Below, one piece after another: positions 61,726 to 64,000 of a stretch of 64,000 nucleotides of DNA. This DNA comes from Candidatus Poribacteria bacterium (GTDB lineage Bacteria; Poribacteria; WGA-4E; WGA-3G). The DNA lies in the NCBI GenBank assembly GCA_028820635.1, contig JAPPIG010000084.1, positions 310,001 to 374,000 on the forward strand, written 5' to 3'. The notes below the pieces were generated by a model that ran no database searches, was not told the origin of the DNA, and was given only the letters and a program-made list of their open reading frames with translations. The translations under genes were made by a program, and so were the position numbers. Numbering within the stretch: position 1 is the stretch's first letter; the number at the start of each line of letters is the position of its first letter.

Positions 61726-64000
61726 ATGAACCAAGAAGCTGAAAGACTCGAGGATGATTCGGCAGTTCTTTTGCCGGTTATCGCTCTGCCACCACATTTT
61801 GAGACTTTTTTTCCAAAAACCAAAGCTGTTGTTGACCAAAGGTTGATGGATTGGACACCGCTAACCATCGCACGCAAAATGGGTGTTCTTGCCGCACGGG
61901 CGGCACTCAACACAAATTGGAAAGTCTTGCTCCTTCATCAAAAAACTGAACTTGAGGAAGAAGCGGAACCTGAACCCAAGGACCTTCATACCGTTGGAAT
62001 TGTAGCGAAAATCGTCGAACCTTATGATCCAGAAGATGGGACACTCCGTATCGCAATAGAGACATCCGAACGGGCAATAGTTGCACACTGCACACAAGTT
62101 GATGGTTATCTACAGGCTGCAGTTAAAATCGTTTCCGAACTCACTGGTGTAGGAGATGCCGCTACAGCGCTCATAAAAGAGGCGAAAAGCGAATTTCGAA
62201 AGTATGCTAAGGCACATCCAAAACGTATTCTTCCTGATGCAGAAAGATACATACGCGATTTAGTAGAACCTGGTATTCTTGCAGATAACATCGCTCGCTT
62301 TGTTGACCTACCTGCTCCCAAACGCCAAGAGATACTTGAAGAACTTAATCCCATCAAACGGCTCAATCTTGTCATCGCACTTCTTGACGCTGATCTGGAC
62401 CTGCTTGACCTGAAAGAAGAAATTCACAATGAAGTCCGTGAATCTGTTCAAAAAACCCATCGTGAATTTTACCTTCAAGAGCAGATGAAAGCTATCCAGC
62501 GGGAACTCGGCCGCGGAGATGAAATTGATGAAATTGATGACTTACGCGAGCAAGTCAAAAATGCTGGGATGACTGAAGAGGCAGAGAAGAAGGCACTTAA
62601 GGAAATTGACCGTCTTGCACAAATACCGCCTATGTCCGCAGAGTCTGGGGTTATCCGCAACTATGTTGATTGGCTCCTTGCTGTCCCATGGAAAGATCGC
62701 ACCGAAAATTCCATTGAGATTGATCAAGCAGAAAATATACTCAACGAAGACCATTACGGGTTAGATAAACCTAAATCAAATGTACTTGAATACCTTGCTG
62801 TCCTGAAATTGGTTGAGCAGCTAAAAGGACCTATTCTCTGTTTAGTCGGTCCCCCAGGCGTTGGCAAAACATCATTAGGGAAATCTATAGCACGCGCAAC
62901 CGGAAGAAAATTTGTCCGAATGTCCCTTGGCGGCGTGCGCGATGAAGCGGAGATACGTGGTCACCGTCGAACTTATATTGGGGCTATCCCAGGTCGCATT
63001 ATTCAAGGATTACGTGATGTGAAGGTAAAGAATCCGCTCTTCCTGCTTGATGAAATTGATAAACTCAGTTCGGATTGGCGTGGCGATCCCGCATCAGCAC
63101 TCCTTGAAGTGCTTGACCCTGAACAGAATGAAACTTTCCGAGATCACTACTTAGATGTTGAGTTTGACCTATCGGATGTGATGTTCGTCACCACAGCCAA
63201 TACACGAATAACAATACCACCCGCGCTTGAAGATCGGATGGAAGTCATTGAACTACCCGGATATACCGATTTTGAGAAACACAAAATCGCAACATTCCAT
63301 CCAAACGGACTTATTCCAAAACAGTTGAAAGCCCACGGTCTGAAGGAAGAAAATATCACGTTTGCGGATTCTGCTATTTTTGACATAGTTCACAAATACA
63401 CGCGTGAAGCAGGTGTGCGAAATCTGGAACGTAGTATTACCAGTGTCTGCCGTAAAATTGCGAAGCAGATCGTAACTGACGACACACCGGATCTGAAGGT
63501 TAAAGTCACCGCTCTCAATCTAAATGACTACCTCGGACCACCGAAATTTACGCGCACCAAAGCGCAAGAACATGATGAAGTCGGTGTATCAACAGGAATG
63601 GTCTGGACACAAGTCGGCGGCGATATTGTTTCCGTTGAGGCAACCCTCATGCCAGGTGAAGGGAAGCTGGATATGACAGGACAACTTCAAGAGGTCATGC
63701 GGGAATCTGTCCAAACAGCTGTAGCATATCTCCGATCACGGGCGGAACATTTTGAAATCCCTAAAGATACATTTGAAAAACGCGATATCCATATCCATAT
63801 TCCTGAAGGAGCAGTGCCTAAAGATGGCCCCTCAGCAGGAATTACTGTCGCAACAGCAATTCTCAGTGCTATAACAGGGAAAAAAGTACGGAAAGATGTC
63901 GCAATGACCGGTGAAATTACTCTCCGTGGACATGTCCTTCCTATCGGTGGGCTTAAAGAAAAATCACTTGCAGCCTATCGAAACGGAATTGTCGACATCA
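61726..64000 (+). CDS. lon: Lon protease (3' end outside window)
   Basis: ATP-dependent protease; 758 codons seen, the last part is cut by the window end. ATG 61726 with AAAGGAG, 11 bases after clpX. Walker [16 protein letters not shown], Walker [11 protein letters not shown], arginine-rich [16 protein letters not shown], and the Ser-Lys catalytic dyad: KDGPSAGI and [10 protein letters not shown]. The N-terminal domain is unusual: instead of the common LPLRDxVVFPHMVIPL opener it has [23 protein letters not shown], with a helical insert ([17 protein letters not shown]) before the strand [14 protein letters not shown]. Whether this changes substrate recognition is unknown. Confidence 0.95.
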   Translation, partial: MNQEAERLEDDSAVLLPVIALPPHFETFFPKTKAVVDQRLMDWTPLTIARKMGVLAARAALNTNWKVLLLHQKTELEEEAEPEPKDLHTVGIVAKIVEPYDPEDGTLRIAIETSERAIVAHCTQVDGYLQAAVKIVSELTGVGDAATALIKEAKSEFRKYAKAHPKRILPDAERYIRDLVEPGILADNIARFVDLPAPKRQEILEELNPIKRLNLVIALLDADLDLLDLKEEIHNEVRESVQKTHREFYLQEQMKAIQRELGRGDEIDEIDDLREQVKNAGMTEEAEKKALKEIDRLAQIPPMSAESGVIRNYVDWLLAVPWKDRTENSIEIDQAENILNEDHYGLDKPKSNVLEYLAVLKLVEQLKGPILCLVGPPGVGKTSLGKSIARATGRKFVRMSLGGVRDEAEIRGHRRTYIGAIPGRIIQGLRDVKVKNPLFLLDEIDKLSSDWRGDPASALLEVLDPEQNETFRDHYLDVEFDLSDVMFVTTANTRITIPPALEDRMEVIELPGYTDFEKHKIATFHPNGLIPKQLKAHGLKEENITFADSAIFDIVHKYTREAGVRNLERSITSVCRKIAKQIVTDDTPDLKVKVTALNLNDYLGPPKFTRTKAQEHDEVGVSTGMVWTQVGGDIVSVEATLMPGEGKLDMTGQLQEVMRESVQTAVAYLRSRAEHFEIPKDTFEKRDIHIHIPEGAVPKDGPSAGITVATAILSAITGKKVRKDVAMTGEITLRGHVLPIGGLKEKSLAAYRNGIVDI

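Overview
The window looks like a chromosomal stretch of a Gram-negative, AT-leaning, uncultured bacterium, most probably a member of Candidatus Poribacteria or a close relative. This assignment is inference. It rests on large secreted proteins that share a C-terminal sorting-type domain (NYPNPFNPETWIPY), internalin-like leucine-rich repeats, cohesin and dockerin modules in the same chains, several sulfatases, DUF5916-type outer-membrane proteins, lipoproteins, and many dispersed short palindromic repeats. There is no rRNA, prophage or CRISPR array.

Layout. 1-3.3 kb (minus): a partial sulfatase, a protein of unknown function, endonuclease V and an overlooked 51-residue membrane peptide. 3.9-6.3 kb (minus): a xylose-type binding lipoprotein downstream of a CsgG/FlgT-like protein. 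6.3-7.6 kb: a gene-poor stretch rich in hairpins and repeats. 7.6-15.2 kb (plus): a TAXI-type binding lipoprotein, then a thiamine locus. This has one stand-alone thiO preceded by a degraded thiY tail, then a TPP-riboswitch operon thiX-thiY-thiO-thiS, a HepT/MntA toxin-antitoxin pair with its own promoter, and thiG. 15.3-21.1 kb: an outer-membrane barrel, a transposase scrap, a heparinase-like protein and an alpha/beta hydrolase. 21.4-25.4 kb (minus): two ammonium transporters behind a small barrel protein, with a near-perfect sigma-54 promoter upstream of all three. 25.7-30.4 kb: a glycosyltransferase, a frameshifted DUF5916 gene and a paralogue of the barrel protein. 31.4-39.9 kb: two tRNAs, an aldo/keto reductase, a luciferase-like oxidoreductase, an NtrC-class regulator, a GDPD, a MurJ-like flippase, UDP-glucose dehydrogenase and a DUF309 protein. 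40-48 kb: a methyltransferase, a di-heme lipoprotein with a pure Asp/Tyr tail, a second sulfatase, a metallo-beta-lactamase/cupin fusion, a lipoprotein, tRNA-Leu, an MFS transporter, a macro-domain protein and a DUF58 protein. 48.2-57.3 kb (minus): three large modular secreted proteins with LRR, cytochrome, cohesin, dockerin and sorting domains. 57.5-64 kb (plus): a six-tRNA cluster followed by tig-clpP-clpX-lon, the last cut by the window end.

How the genes work together. The thiamine locus makes and imports the thiazole/pyrimidine part of the cofactor under TPP control. The barrel-amt-amt block is probably a nitrogen-limitation operon. The cohesin/dockerin proteins may assemble with each other on the cell surface. 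The sulfatases, heparinase-like protein and sugar-binding protein fit a life on sulfated polysaccharides. tig-clpP-clpX-lon is the usual protein-folding and quality-control block. Many track starts were moved to the ATG/GTG that has a Shine-Dalgarno; these choices are stated in each entry.
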